The notes under the pieces were generated by a model. That model was given only the letters and a program-made list of their open reading frames with translations. It ran no database searches and was not told the DNA's origin. Positions 11,843 to 23,115 of a DNA stretch of 64,000 bases are shown piece by piece. A program made the position numbers and the translations under genes. Numbering within the stretch: the stretch's first letter is position 1; every line of letters begins with the position of its first letter. This stretch comes from Strongylocentrotus droebachiensis (Eukaryota > Echinodermata > Echinoidea > Camarodonta > Strongylocentrotidae), in contig JAVYIG010001809.1 of assembly GCA_035222895.1 (NCBI GenBank), positions 124,001-188,000 of the forward strand, read 5' to 3'.

Positions 11843-12308
11843 TTTATTTATTTATTTATTTATTCAGTTTTATTTAAAAACAGGGTAGTCTTTTCAGTGC
11901 CAGAGGCCTGCTTTACAAAAGAGCCCTGTACATACAAAGATTTACAAAATATAGAATACATTGTAGAAAACAAAGACATTATATAAACAACATACCATAA
12001 GAGAAATAAAACAACTTAAAAACTAGATCAAAATTAACATAAGGCCTGAACTATTAAACATTTAAGATATTATTGATCCAATACAAAATACGAATACACA
12101 TGCCATAAATAACAGACATAAAATCAAAAGGGTAAAAGGTAAGAAATACAACTACTACAGACTACACAACTACAAACAAACAAAACAAACAAAACTAACT
12201 GTAATAAGTCATGATATAACATTAGGTACCAGTGCATGCATTAAAGTGGAGGGAGCGATTTAATTTGTTTTTTGAACATTTGGAGTGAAGTTGCCGTGAT
12301 TGTTTGAT
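11843..12308 (-). mobile_element. LINE 3' end, block A only
   Basis: Block B lacks this segment (compare around 41036-41046). It starts with a (TTTA)n run, the complement of a (TAAA)n LINE tail, and its distal end on the minus strand reads like the C-terminal tail of a LINE ORF2 (TATSLQMFKKQIKSL). It is therefore a 5'-truncated LINE inserted on the minus strand after the duplication. The flanking GTTTGATTG-like sequence may be the target duplication. Confidence 0.6.
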
Positions 12309-12617
12309 TGATTGTTTCAAATCCTATATGTTGTAAATATCATGTAAAGCAGTGTCGAGTTTTGTTGAATGGGCCTAACTTGGTGTTAGACGAACCATAA
12401 CATCGAATGTGAGAATTTCCTATACATTATCGACAACTCTAAAGATGAATAGATAGGGGAAGAAGGAGAAGAGTAGGCCTACTGCGTTTGGACAGCCTGT
12501 AGAGATGATTAATTGAGGAGAGAGTGATAAAGAGAGATGAGTGAAAGACCAGGGAATGGAGCTAATGGTGAAGGCTAGACATACTAGAAAGTTGTGGAAT
12601 AACATGATCGCCAATGT

Positions 12618-12712
12618 CAATAGAGAGAGAGAAACAAAAAGTGAGAGACAAAAGTAAGAGAGATAGAGAGAAAGAGAGATAAAGAGAGAGAGAGAGAGAG
12701 AAAGGGATAGTG

Positions 12713-12746
<34 letters not shown>

Positions 12747-12826
12747 CGAGAAGGATAGAGAGAGAGAGATAGATAGAGAGAGATAGAGAGAGAGAGATAG
12801 ATAGAGAGAGAGAGAGAGAGAGGAGG
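12618..12826. repeat. (GA)n microsatellite, block A
   Basis: GA dinucleotide tract with AT interruptions (a TATATATATATA stretch at about 12714-12729). The block B counterpart is at 41346-41535. Confidence 0.9.
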
Positions 12827-13681
12827 GGGTGACCTATGCACTGCTCTTTTTAAGTGGCTAAATTTTCTCATGGTAATGCATTGGTGGTAGGGTAATCATC
12901 AGTAGACACACCCTTGCCTTTGTAGGCCAGGGCAGCCTGCGTTTCACAAAACCGTCATAAGTACAAGTTTAAGTACATTCCATTGAAACATAGGCTTAAT
13001 AAAGTACATGCATTTCAATTGATTGTCGTCTATACATAAATAAAAGACCCTCGTGAGTCATGCATTCTTTGAAAAAATGACAGTTAAGACATTTTGTGTG
13101 TGTAAAATAATGGTAAATTACTTTTGCATTACCTCACAACGACATTAGCGATTCAGGCGATTTGAAGTTCCCAGACGTAAAGTGATTACTATTTGCTTTG
13201 TTTTGTGTGTGCGATTTCATTCAGAATTCTGATTTTCTGATTTTTCTGTTTTCTTTTAGAATCGTTGCCTTTTATTTAAGGCTAGATGTTCCTTTAATGT
13301 TACTTGCTGTTTGTGTCCTCATTCATAACGCTCAGTGCATGGGATTTTCTTACCGCTGACTGATCAACAATAAACGCGCAGCGGCTGTACTTATACTACA
13401 ATGATCCAAGGTTGAATGTAGTTTGACAGATCTCTCAAACAACCTCCTCTTTGTTGCGCTCTACCCTAATACCATGCCCGAGATTGTAGTTGGAAAGGGC
13501 ATTATTAGGTCACAATGAGCACAAACATATACACATTGGTATCTCTCGATCGATTAATCAGGTCGGGACTTCTCGACCCAGTTTTTCCAGCTGGGCCGAG
13601 TAGTCCCGTGGGCCGAGTTAGCCCGACTCCCCCGATTTGTATGTTTGGCTCCACACACTAAATATGCATTCAAAATGTTGA
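12827..13681. other. Spacer; contains a small palindromic insert near 13560-13630
   Basis: Mostly shared with block B. The part at about 13486-13635 is missing from B. It includes an imperfect palindrome made of GTCGGGACT, CCCAG ... CTGGG, AGTCCCG and TAGCCCGAC. No gene seen. Confidence 0.4.
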
Positions 13682-13834
13682 TACCGTCAAACCTGCTTAG
13701 TGATTACCCATCTACAAAGACCACATATTTTGTTTCCCTTGAAAATGGTTTCTCATTGAAACTAAAGGAACCTGTCTACAAAGACCACTGTTTGTGTTTC
13801 CCTTGGGCGGTCGCTATAGACAGGTTTGATTGTA
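13682..13834. mobile_element. TA-flanked MITE with TCAAACCTG ends (copy A)
   Basis: TA is followed by CCGTCAAACCTG on the left, and CAGGTTTGATTG is followed by TA on the right, about 150 bp apart. Internal copies of 'CTACAAAGACCAC' and 'TTTCCCTTG' are seen. Its block B counterpart (43125-43845) is split by a LINE insertion. Confidence 0.6.
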
Positions 13835-14036
13835 AGGGCAATACGCCTTGTGTGGCAGATGCAGCGAGCAGACGAGGGAGATGGGGTAAGTTGAGGGGAT
13901 CATAGTCCAATATTTGGACTCCATAAGGATGACCTGAAAATTCCCTTTCCTTGTTGCCTAACTTGCTTGCTTGTCAGGCGGTTGCTCTTTACTATTGCAA
14001 TTTACAAGATTCGTGAAATGCTTCGTTGCAAAATTA

Positions 14037-14059
14037 TTTCTCTTCTTATTTTGACAGGA
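14037..14059 (+). promoter_or_regulatory. Likely 5' UTR splice acceptor of CAT gene A
   Basis: A pyrimidine-rich tract ending in TTTTGACAG lies about 155 bases before the CAT start codon and is conserved in block B (44040-44062). It suggests that an upstream non-coding exon is spliced to this coding exon. The first exon and promoter are not identified. Confidence 0.4.
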
Positions 14060-14212
14060 TTCAAGTTCGACTTTGCTTGCCAAAAGATGTGGAGTTACAG
14101 TTGATCCGACGCTAATAATCGTATCTTCAGAGCAACTAACAATTTTACAAGTGGGGAAATGCCTGAGCCTCTACATAAGACTTAATATAGGAACACACGA
14201 GCTGTAAAAGAA

Positions 14213-17200
14213 ATGGCGTCAAATAATAGCAGACAATTTCTCGCCAATTTGACGCGCACGAAGAAGATACCGATAAATGGGAATATACGTGAGTCTCAAT
14301 TGCGGCAGAAGCTGAACACGTTTGACCTAACACTTCTCGGGATAGGCGGCATGGTTGGTTCAGGACTGTACGTCGTCACTGGCGTAGTCGCCAAGGACAC
14401 AGCCGGTCCTGCCATAGTGGTGTCCTATCTTCTTGCAGGGGTTGTAGCCCTTCTTGCGGCCATGTGCTATGCAGAATTTGCGGGGAAGATCCATCGGACG
14501 GGTTCAGCTTATACGTTCACGTACGTTGCTCTTGGCGAGGTGTGGGCTTTCTTCATCGGCTGGAACATGGTGCTCGAATACGTTGTAGGTTCTGCTTCGG
14601 TTGCTCGCGGAATGAGTGGATACGTGGACAACATTTGCGACAACGCCATTTCCAATTTCACCATCGAGCACATTATGGGTGGACAACTGTGGCAAGTTCC
14701 GAATATTGCTCAGTACCCTGACCTCCTCGCAGTTGCAATTGAAATTTTTACTGTTGTTTTTGTACTACTAGGTGTGTCCGTTTCATCGTGGGTGAACACC
14801 ATTTTTCTCTCTATCAACATGCTGGTTGTACTACTCATCTTTGGTTTAGGGATCCGCTTAGCAGACTTCTCGAATTGGACAGATGGCGGTGGCTTTGCTC
14901 CATTTGGAGTAGATGGTATCATAGCGGGCGCTGCAACTGTCTTTTACGCCTTTGTAGGTTTTGATACGATAGCCATCTGTAACGAGGAGGCAGCGAACCC
15001 AAAGCGAAGCATTCCCGTGTCCACTTTCATCGCTGTGTTGGTCGCCATCATTATGAACGTCATGGCTACGGCGTCACTGACTTTGATGGTTCCGTATAGC
15101 GACATCGATGTCAATGCGGCGTTTCCTAGTGCTCTGGCTCACCATGGCGTCGTTTGGGCCAGATGGGCAGTGGCCTTTGGCGCCATAAGCGGTATGTTCA
15201 CAGCCCTTTTAGGCGCAATGTTACCCATGTCTCGTTGTATATACGCTATTGCCAATGACGGCCTTCTCTTTCCTTTCCTAGCAAGAATAAACGAAAGAAC
15301 CGGAGCACCCGTCAATGCAACTGTCGTCCCATTATTGCCCACAATTCTGCTGACATTATTCTTCTCAATGGATCAGCTGGTTCACTTTCTCTCTGTCGGG
15401 ACGTTAAGTTCATTTGCATTCGTTTCAGGTGCTCTAATAGTTATACGTTACCAGCCTACCGCGTCCGATCTTGAGACCACAGCCTCAGAGCTTACACGGT
15501 ATGGCGCAACAGCAGACGAAGCTCGGGACGAAACTGAGAATACTACAAAGGACATTCCCGATGGTGATCAAGACGTATACTCACATGATGATAGACAAAG
15601 GCTTACCCATCGCCCTAATTCTCAGATGGGTCATCAAACAAGCAACATCGCGGGGACCCTGAAGGAACGATACAGAAACGTTCCTATCATCAAGCACCTC
15701 GCCCGTGTCCCTCCGGGTCGTTGTGTCCTTATCAGCTTGGTCATCTCGGTGACCTTCCAGGTGTGTGCTCTTGCGGTTGTACAGTATGGCACCAAGAACC
15801 TCGCGGCTGGGGACTGGTGGGCAATACTTCTACTGGTGTTCTTTACAGCAGCTGCTCTTCTCTCTTTTCTTGTGATCCCGATGCATCACCAAGCAACAAC
15901 GTCGGAGGAATATTTTAGTGTAAGTTTCGTGTGGAGCCCATGAATCACCTAAACATTGTCCTTATTTATGGGGGCAGTTAACTAAAATAGAAATATCTAT
16001 TGAAATGAAATATGGCATATCAAACCAGTTAGAACATACTCTTTTCATGATATGGGTTCGTCTTTACAAACTAAATTATTCCAAGCACATCCAGGACTAA
16101 ACTTAGTCCAGTGATTTTTAAGAGCGCTAGTTATCAACCTCTTTATTTGATACAAATTACAGTAATTTCTAAAAAAAAAAATAATAAGTAAACTAAATGT
16201 TTCCATGAATGAAATGAAATGAGATATTAATTTTATGTCGGCTCTACCATATTTTGTCTATTTGGTCACAGAATTTTGTTTATATTAAATGGACCGGTTT
16301 ACTAAAACATTCAAATTGTTTGCGTACTGTTAAAAGAGAGGTTATTCTTGTCAACCTGAAAGCTTGCCCGAGGCTTACCATACATAGCAGGCGCGGATCC
16401 AGGATTTTCCAATAGGGGGGGCCGGAAATTTGAAAATTGCACAGACCGTTTTTCAACTCAACATACCAATACTAACAAGGTCATATTAGAAGCACCATAC
16501 CGGTAATTTTTTTTTGACATTTTCATCAGGGGGGGGGGGGGGGGGGGGGCTAAAGCCTCTTGCCCGAAAAAGTAATTTTCTGGTTTCACAATTCGGCTAG
16601 TGAGCGAAGCGAGCTAGCAAAAATTTGAGGATAATATGTATTTGTGAAAGTGTTATTTATCAACAAAATATACGAGAAAAGTTATAACAAATTCATATTC
16701 GGGCAGCTCGCTGTTCCCCTCACCCGCCCCCCCTACCATTACGCGCGAAGCGCAGAAGCTTTAATGTTTCATGAAATTATTAGAGAAAGAAGAGGATTCG
16801 TTGTACCATTCTCGACTCCTAATCCTTGTCTGAATTTAGTTCCTCCCCCCCCCCTCCCGCGCGAAGCGCGGAAGTTTTGACCTTTCATTAATTGATATTA
16901 GAGAAAGAAGACGATTTGTTGTACTATTCTCGACTCTTATTCCTTGTCTGAATTCAGTTTTCCCCCTCCCGCGCGAAGCGCTGAAGCATTGACCTTTCAT
17001 AGTTTAATTAAATTATTAGAGAAAGAAGACGATTCTTTGTACCGTTCTCGATTCTTAATCATTGTCTGAATTCAGTTTCCATACCCCCTCCCGCGCAAAG
17101 CGCGGAAGCTTTGTCGTTTCATTAAATTATTAGAGAAAGAAGACGATTCGTTGTTCCGTTCTCGATTCTTAATCAATGTCTGAATTCAGTTTCCATACCC

Positions 17201-20200
17201 CCTTCCGCGCGAAGCGCGGAAGCTTTGACGTTTCATTAAATCATTAGAGAAAGAGTACCGTTCTCGACTCTTAATGCTTGTCTGAATTGAGCTCCCCCCC
17301 ACCCCCTCTCTCGCGCGAAGTGCAGAAGCTTTGACGTTTCATTGAATTATTAGAGAAAGAAGATGATTCGTTGTTCCATTCTCGACTGTAAATCATTGTC
17401 TGAATTCAGTTTTCCTCCTCCCGCGCGTAGCGCGTAAGCTTCTGACGCTTCATTAAATTATGAGAGAAAGAAGATGATTCGTTGTCCCATTCTCGATTCT
17501 TAATCCTTGTTTGAATTCATTTACCCCCTTCCGCGCGAGGCGCGGAAGCTTTGACCTTTCATAGTTTAATGAAATTATTAGAGAAAGAAGATAATTCGTT
17601 GTTCCATTCCAGACTCTTAATCCTTCTCTGAATTCAGTTTCCCCCTCTAGCGCAAAGCGCAGAAGCTTAACGTTTCATTAAATTATTAGAGAAAGAAGAT
17701 GATTTGTTGTACCGTTTTAGACTTGTCAAAAATGTTTCTTTGTCTGCTCCTTTTTTCGTCCTATTTCCTCTTACTGCCCCTACCGCCCCTAGCTACGCAT
17801 GCTTTAAAGGGAAAATGAAACAATCATGATTGTGATAGCATACAATTAGGTCAGTAGAAATGAAAGGGGAAAAAAAGATCTATTTATACACCAACCATGA
17901 AATAATCGCGATCGGGAGCGTCATATCTTAGTTTTGTGTCATCGGGCGAGGGCCGGGGCGTAGCGACCAAGCGAGATTTTGCAATGTAGAATGCTGAAAT
18001 TATGCATTCTAGAAAATCCTTTAGTCCAATATGTACGTTCTTTCCGCTACATGTATATTTCTTTCTAGCTATATATCTAAATTTCCGGGGGACGTGTCCC
18101 TCTATCGGGCCCAGGATAGCCGCCGCTGTCCATTATCACTACCAACATGAGTTCAAATATAAGCACAAGCGAGTTGGTATGAGCTGAATCCAAATGAAGG
18201 GCAAAACAAGAGTTGTGAAGCGGCCCTACCATTAATTTAAAATTTGACTGTCTAGTATATAGCTTCTATTTGAAAGACATCCACAATATTGTGCCCTTTT
18301 CAATTTTTTTCAAAAAGCAGGGGCTGTTTGTAACGTTTTTTGAATCTGTGGCCCGAGATTTTATGCGGCCGGTCCGGCCCCCTCTATTCAATAACGTTTC
18401 CCAAGCCTTCTGGAATGACCCCAAATCTCCCGATTACAGTTTTTCCCTTATTCGTCGTTACTGTCACTTAGCGCCATTTCCTTGTCTTTCCCCCTTTCTC
18501 ACCCGACTTTTCTCTTCCCCTTCCCACCCCCCCCCCCCCCCACCCACTCAGTGTTATCTAGGGTACGCGCATGTATGTTCCCTCTCTTAGTTTGAAAGCA
18601 CCCCTTTATCTTGGGTGTTAAGTCAGTGCGGGCCGGATTTGTGTGTATTATGGGCCGGACTTTGTTGCGTGAAAAGTAACCCTTTATCAGAAATTTGGGG
18701 AACACAAAATCGGTCCCTCCGACCCCGGAGTGGGAGTGAGGTGGGGGGGGGGGGGTATCTTTTTTTTTCTCTCTCTCTCTCTCTCTTCTTTCTTTTCTCT
18801 TCTCTTTTCTTTTCTCTTCTCCTTTCTTTTCTCTTCTCCTTTTTTTCTTCTCTTCTCCTTTCTTTTTTTTTCTTTTTTTGCGCCGCCAATAGGGGGGGCC
18901 GCGGCCGTTTCGGCCCCCCCTGGATCCGCCACTGCATAGCATAATAAATATGCAGATTGGATTCCAAGTATTGAAGTTCATTCATGAATAACAGGTTAAT
19001 GAAATAGCGAGTCGCAAGGTACTCGAGAAAAAAAACGTCCATAACAATTTGAATAATTATGTTAGTAAACCGGTTTCTCCATTGCGTTCATTCATACCAA
19101 TAAGGAGTATCGGGGGGGGGGGGGGGCCGTTATTTTCTAATTCTTCCCAATAACGTAGTCATATACCCCATTCACAGTGGCCTCAAACACCGCGACAGCA
19201 GCGGGACTGTCCCGCTGCTGTCGCGGTGTTGTCTTCAGTGTGAAGGCTCGGACCCGTTATAAACTATCGCGGGATAACACCGCCTCGCGATAACGTCGCG
19301 GCAAACTATCGCTAGGTTCGCCTAGCTACAGCAGCGGGACAGTCCCGCTGCTGTCGCGGTGTTTACTCAGTGTGAAGGCTCTCCGCTATAACACCGCGAC
19401 AAACACGTGTGATTTGTTTACTTACCTATCACTGACCTCTTTTCTCCAGCAATGGGGAACATAAAGTGAAATAGAAATAAAGTAACCAGTGGATTCAAAT
19501 TGATTTTATTATTATGTAGATATTATAATTATCCAAATAAAAATATTTCACACTTCAAAAAATTAAAATATTCTGACTGGAAGCAATAAAAATGCTAGTT
19601 TTTTAAAAAGTAAGAGGAAGAGTGTGTAAAGTACAGCTAGCGCGCGCAATTTCAAGCAATCGAAAACCCCGCGCTGAAGTATTTCCGGTCATATCGGGGT
19701 CACTCGCGGGTCATGAGCCATGCATACACGTGTTTGTTACGGAGGTAATACAAATCACCCGCTGCAGCGTGAAAGGGTACATGATATTTATCCCGCTGCT
19801 GCAGCGGGATAACTTTTCTACTGTGAATGCATTTGTAGCGGTGTTATGGCGGTGTCGCCGCTCCGCTACAACGCCGCTACAAATTTCAAAACCACTGTGA
19901 ATGGGGTAATAGACTTAAGTTTTCTCGTTGCCAACTGCTAATTCGTCAGGTTGTGAACGTTTATGTTGTAACAATGATGTCCTTTAATCGACAGTGGCAT
20001 TTCAAAATAAATTAAGATGCTGATCAAATAGGTATTTTCCCTTTCCCAATATTTTCACTTTTTTGTTATTTTGAAGAAGATATTAATCACAAACACATCA
20101 GACTTTAAAAAATAGAAAATTTCTTTATAAATCGACAGTGGCATTTCAGAATAAATTATGACGCTGATAAGATTTTCAGTATTTTCCCATTATTGTTATT

Positions 20201-23115
20201 TTAAACAAGATGTTTATCCCAGACACATCAAACGTATGAGAATTTTGTGTTCTCTTATAAAGTTTATATCTGACGAAAATATCAAGCTCCCCAAAATATT
20301 ACACCTTTAATAATTTCTCTTTTTTTGTTACGTTTTGCTTATCAGATCAAGTGTGTTCCATTGGTGCCATATGTAAGCATCGTGGCAGACATCTTTCTCC
20401 TCTTGCGTCTAAGCACCGGGGCGTGGGTGCGATATATAGTTTGGTTAGCTATAGGTGAGTCAGCTAGTCGTGTTATACACGAGTCATCTTTTGCGATTGC
20501 GTTATTAGGGACTTTTAGCTTTGCACGTCGACAGAGTAGACTGCTACGTGTGACGTCCTTTTAAGGCACTGGCAATGCCTTAAAAGGAAGTCACAGTGCC
20601 TTAAAAGGACGTTACACGTAACAGTCCACTATGTCGACGTGCAAATCTAAAAGTTCCTAATATCTGAGCTAGTCAGGCCATCTGGATCTATAACACATGT
20701 TGTAATTATACCCCACCCTATAAAGAAAAGCAAACCCTGCTCTGCAATTAAATTTAGAGTATTATTTTAACTGAAAGTCATTTTTTTGTGTGGAACAGTA
20801 ATTGAATTTCATAGCAAACTCGCTAATTCCAATATGCATTTTAATGTCAAACTAGTTGTGCCAGAATATTAAGCAATTCGCAAGTATACTTGTGGTTTAC
20901 TGTTTTTTCGACTAGGAAAACAATATTGTCTAACTGCTTTTATGCTAATCTAAACCACGTTCTTTCCCACGTAATAAATGTGCAGATTCTGCACAAAATT
21001 CCAACAAGGCACTTGTAAGGATTAAACATGTTCAACTAACCCAAGTAAAATTTCTCATGAATAATGAATATTTTTTGATCTGAAATTCCCATTTCTGTTT
21101 ATCGGGATGCCAAGGTAATCATTAATAAGAAATGACTTCAAAATGATTTAAATATTCAGTTTTTATATGAAGCGCGTTATCATGATACATGTATAATGAT
21201 ATAACATCCCCTACAGATTCCAAAGGGTTGATAATACTTATAGATTAAGGAATGATACTACCAGGTACCTAGTTACTACGCCTGAGTGCAGTTTGGCAAA
21301 TATAGATTCTTGTCTTACAAAAGGACTTTGGTGCTGTCACATGGATTCGGACCCCGTACCTTGTGATCCACCGCATGGTGACTTATCTGTCAGATCACAA
21401 CATCTCTTAATGAGGGTGTGAGTGAGTCTGTGTGCGAGTACAAAATAATAATAATAATCATATTGATAATAATAATAAGGATAATGATGATGATGATGAT
21501 GATAATAATAATAAGGATAATGATGATGATGATGATGATAATGATGATGATGATGATGATGATGATAATGATTATGATGATAATGATGATGATGATGATG
21601 ATAATGATGATGATGATGATGATGATAATGATGATGATGATGATGATGATGATAATGATGATGATGATGATGATGATAATGATGATGATGATAATGATTA
21701 TGATGATAATGATTATGATGATAATGATGATGATGATGATGATAATGATGATGATGATGATGATGATAATGATTATGATGATAATGATTATGATGATAAT
21801 GATGATGATGATGATGATAATGATGATGATGATGATGATGATGATGAAGATTTTGAGGATGATGATGATGATGATTATGATGATAATGATGATGATGATG
21901 ATGATGATGATGATTATGATGATAATGATGATGATGAAGATGATGATGATGATAATGATGATGATGATGATGATGATGAAGATATTGAGGATGATGATGA
22001 TGATGATGATTATGATGATAATGATGATGATGATGATGATAATGATGATGATGATGATGATGATGATGATAATGATGATAATGATGATGATGATAATGAT
22101 GATGATGATGATAATGATGATGATGATGATGATGATGATAATGATGATGATGACGATGATGATGATAATGATGATGATGATGATGATGATGATGATAATG
22201 ATGATGATGATAATGATGATGATGATGATGATAATAATAATAAGGATAATGATGATGATGATGATGATAATGATGATGATGATGATGATGATGATGATAA
22301 TGATGATAATGATGATGATGATAATGATGATGATGATGATAATGATGATGATGATGGTGACGATGATGATGATAATGATAATGATGATGATAATGATAAT
22401 GATGATGATGATGATGATAATAATAATAAGGATAATGATGATGATGATGATGATAATGATGATGATGATAATGATAATGATGATGATGATGATGATGATG
22501 ATAATGATGATGATAATGATGATGATGATAATGATGATGATGATGATGATAATGATGATGATGATGATAATGATGATGATGATAATGATGATGATGATGA
22601 TGATGATAATGATGATGATGATGATAATGATGATGATGATAATGATGATGATGATAATGATGATGATGATGATGATGATGATAATGATGATGATGATGAT
22701 AATGATAATGATGATGATGATGATGATGATGATAATGATGATGATGATAATGATGATGATGATAATGATGATGATGATGATGATATTAATGATCATGACC
22801 GTGATATTTGACCATGATGACGATGGTGACGATGATGATGATAATAATAATATTTATAATGATAATAACAATGATAATAATTGTAATATCAACATTAATA
22901 GTGGGTTCTTGAAAAGTGTTCATGTTTGTCTCACTTGATACTCCTGGTGCTCAATTTCTAATTGTCATAATGTTGTTTTGCTCATATTCATTGCAGGTAC
23001 TGGTGTCTATTTTGCCTATGGATACCGACATAGCCATCTAGCGAAGAAACAGAAGCAGGATGAAGCCCACGGGCCGGAGTGTTCATATGGAAGCATGTTA
23101 TCGCATCATGATTAA
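14213..23115 (+). CDS. Cationic amino-acid transporter-like protein (SLC7 family), copy A; 3 coding exons
   Basis: Exons are 14213-15919 (569 codons), 20346-20454 (109 nt) and 22997-23115, joined through GTAAGT/CAG and GTGAGT/CAG sites in phases 0 and 1, giving 644 residues, a normal size for CAT proteins. The sequence has the 14-helix CAT layout: a TM1 substrate motif GIGGMVGSGLYVVTG near residues 43-57, CYAEFAGKIHRTGSAYTFTY near 85-104, EEAANPKRSIP in the middle, a hydrophilic loop rich in Asp/Glu/Thr at about 420-480, then TM segments ending in VPLVPYVSIVADIFLL (exon 2) and the terminal TGVYFAYGYRHSHLAKK (exon 3). The family moves arginine, lysine and relatives across the plasma membrane; substrates here are inferred. 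The stop codon TAA lies inside the TTAA target of a MITE (23116-23666), so the 3' UTR begins with transposon sequence. The large intron 2 holds a 1.35-kb GAT array absent from copy B. Confidence 0.88.
15920..16382. other. Start of CAT-A intron 1, nothing recognised
   Basis: Intronic sequence conserved in block B (45925-46390). It begins with the donor GTAAGT at 15920. Confidence 0.5.
16742..17735 (+). repeat. Tandem array, nine units of about 105-122 bp
   Basis: Each unit reads roughly CGCGCGAAGCGCGGAAGCTT, TTTCATTAAATTATTAGAG, AAAGAAGACGATTCGTTGT, TCTCGACTCTTAATCCTTGT, CTGAATTCAGTTTCCCCC. Unit starts are near 16742, 16858, 16970, 17092, 17206, 17311, 17422, 17533 and 17650. The core CCGCGC-GAA-GCGCGG is a 6-bp stem with a three-base loop. 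Loops seen are GAA in units 1, 2, 3, 5 and 6 (unit 6 has a weakened stem), AAA in 4 and 9, GTA in 7 and GAG in 8. The array lies wholly inside the CAG/CTG element. Confidence 0.9.
18764..18880. repeat. CT-rich low-complexity tract
   Basis: TC/TTC repeats inside the CAG/CTG element. Apparent Arg/Lys/Glu-rich or Phe/Ser-rich reading frames here are by-products. Confidence 0.85.
19161..19911. mobile_element. TIR element with GC-rich perfect hairpins, block A only
   Basis: The element 19164-19908 has perfect 17-bp inverted ends (TACCCCATTCACAGTGG) and possible ATA duplications at 19161-19163 and 19909-19911. Inside are a 45-base perfect hairpin at 19186-19230 (22-base arms around one base) and a second 27-base hairpin at 19328-19354 sharing the core AGCAGCGGGAC. 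A further GC-rich inverted region lies near 19790-19880. It has no coding sequence. It sits in CAT-A intron 1 and has no counterpart in block B. The superfamily is uncertain; the short duplication would suit PIF/Harbinger. Confidence 0.75.
20346..20454 (+). CDS. CAT gene A, exon 2
   Basis: A 109-nt exon between TTATCAG and GTGAGT. It reads IKCVPLVPYVSIVADI then FLLLRLSTGAWVRYIVWLAI and encodes most of the last-but-one membrane region of the transporter. Size and phase are identical in copy B and in CAT3. Confidence 0.88.
20505..20660. mobile_element. MITE with TTAGGGACTTTTAG ends, block A only
   Basis: A near-palindromic element of about 156 bp whose arms contain TTTGCACGTCGACA, ACGTGTGACGTCCTTTTAAG and GCACTG. 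It lies in CAT-A intron 2 and is absent at the same place in copy B. Relatives are at 23901-24066, 49106-49222 and 49361-49462. Confidence 0.75.
20661..21430. other. CAT-A intron 2, left part
   Basis: Shared with block B up to about 21210. From there to about 22950 is A-specific. Around 21340-21410 is a weak tRNA-like B-box pattern in reverse (GGATTCGGACC), too poor to call a SINE. Confidence 0.4.
21435..22795. repeat. (GAT)n-type microsatellite of about 1.35 kb
   Basis: GAT triplets punctuated by AAT and occasional TAT, GAA, GAC or GGT triplets, so the array has a GAT(n)AAT higher-order pattern. It lies in intron 2 of CAT gene A. In copy B the intron is continuous without it. Poly-Asp, poly-Met and poly-Ile reading frames here are artefacts. 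Confidence 0.97.
22997..23115 (+). CDS. CAT gene A, exon 3 (C-terminus)
   Basis: After ATTGCAG this exon reads TGVYFAYGYRHSHLAKKQKQ and ends ECSYGSMLSHHD-stop. The TAA stop (23113-23115) forms the last three bases of the TTAA target of the adjacent MITE. Confidence 0.87.

Larger units (their letters stand above)
16383..18939. mobile_element. Non-autonomous hAT-like element with CAG...CTG ends, carrying a hairpin satellite
   Basis: The element is 16388-18934 (2547 bp), flanked by the 5-bp duplication CATAG (16383-16387 and 18935-18939). Block B has the empty site with a single CATAG. Its ends are inverted: CAGGCGCGGATCCAGG on the left, and on the right CCTGGATCCGCCACTG. The interior has a 21-base G run (16529-16549), a nine-unit tandem array (16742-17735), a C run, a CT-rich tract (about 18764-18880) and a short palindrome before the right end. 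I see no transposase. Ends of the CAGNGGCG type are common in hAT elements, and some hAT groups make 5-bp duplications, so hAT is an inference. Confidence 0.8.

Noticed and set aside
12420-12871. Leu/Ser/Tyr-rich ORFs, also at 41172-41660
   Set aside because: They are products of the GA microsatellite on the opposite strand.
16742-17735. CRISPR-like repeat array
   Set aside because: Units are contiguous diverging tandem copies of about 110 bp without spacers, inside a transposon in an animal genome.
18499-19042. Arg/Lys/Glu-rich and Phe/Ser-rich ORFs
   Set aside because: They come from the CT-rich tract and G/C runs of the CAG/CTG element and appear in several frames at once.
21320-21410. 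tRNA-like SINE head in CAT-A intron 2
   Set aside because: Only a weak B-box-like match (GGTCCGAATCC in reverse); no convincing A box or body shared with other copies.
21390-22938. Long ORFs of poly-Ile, poly-Met and poly-Asp
   Set aside because: They are three readings of the GAT/AAT microsatellite and have no start context, splice logic or domain; the region is intronic.
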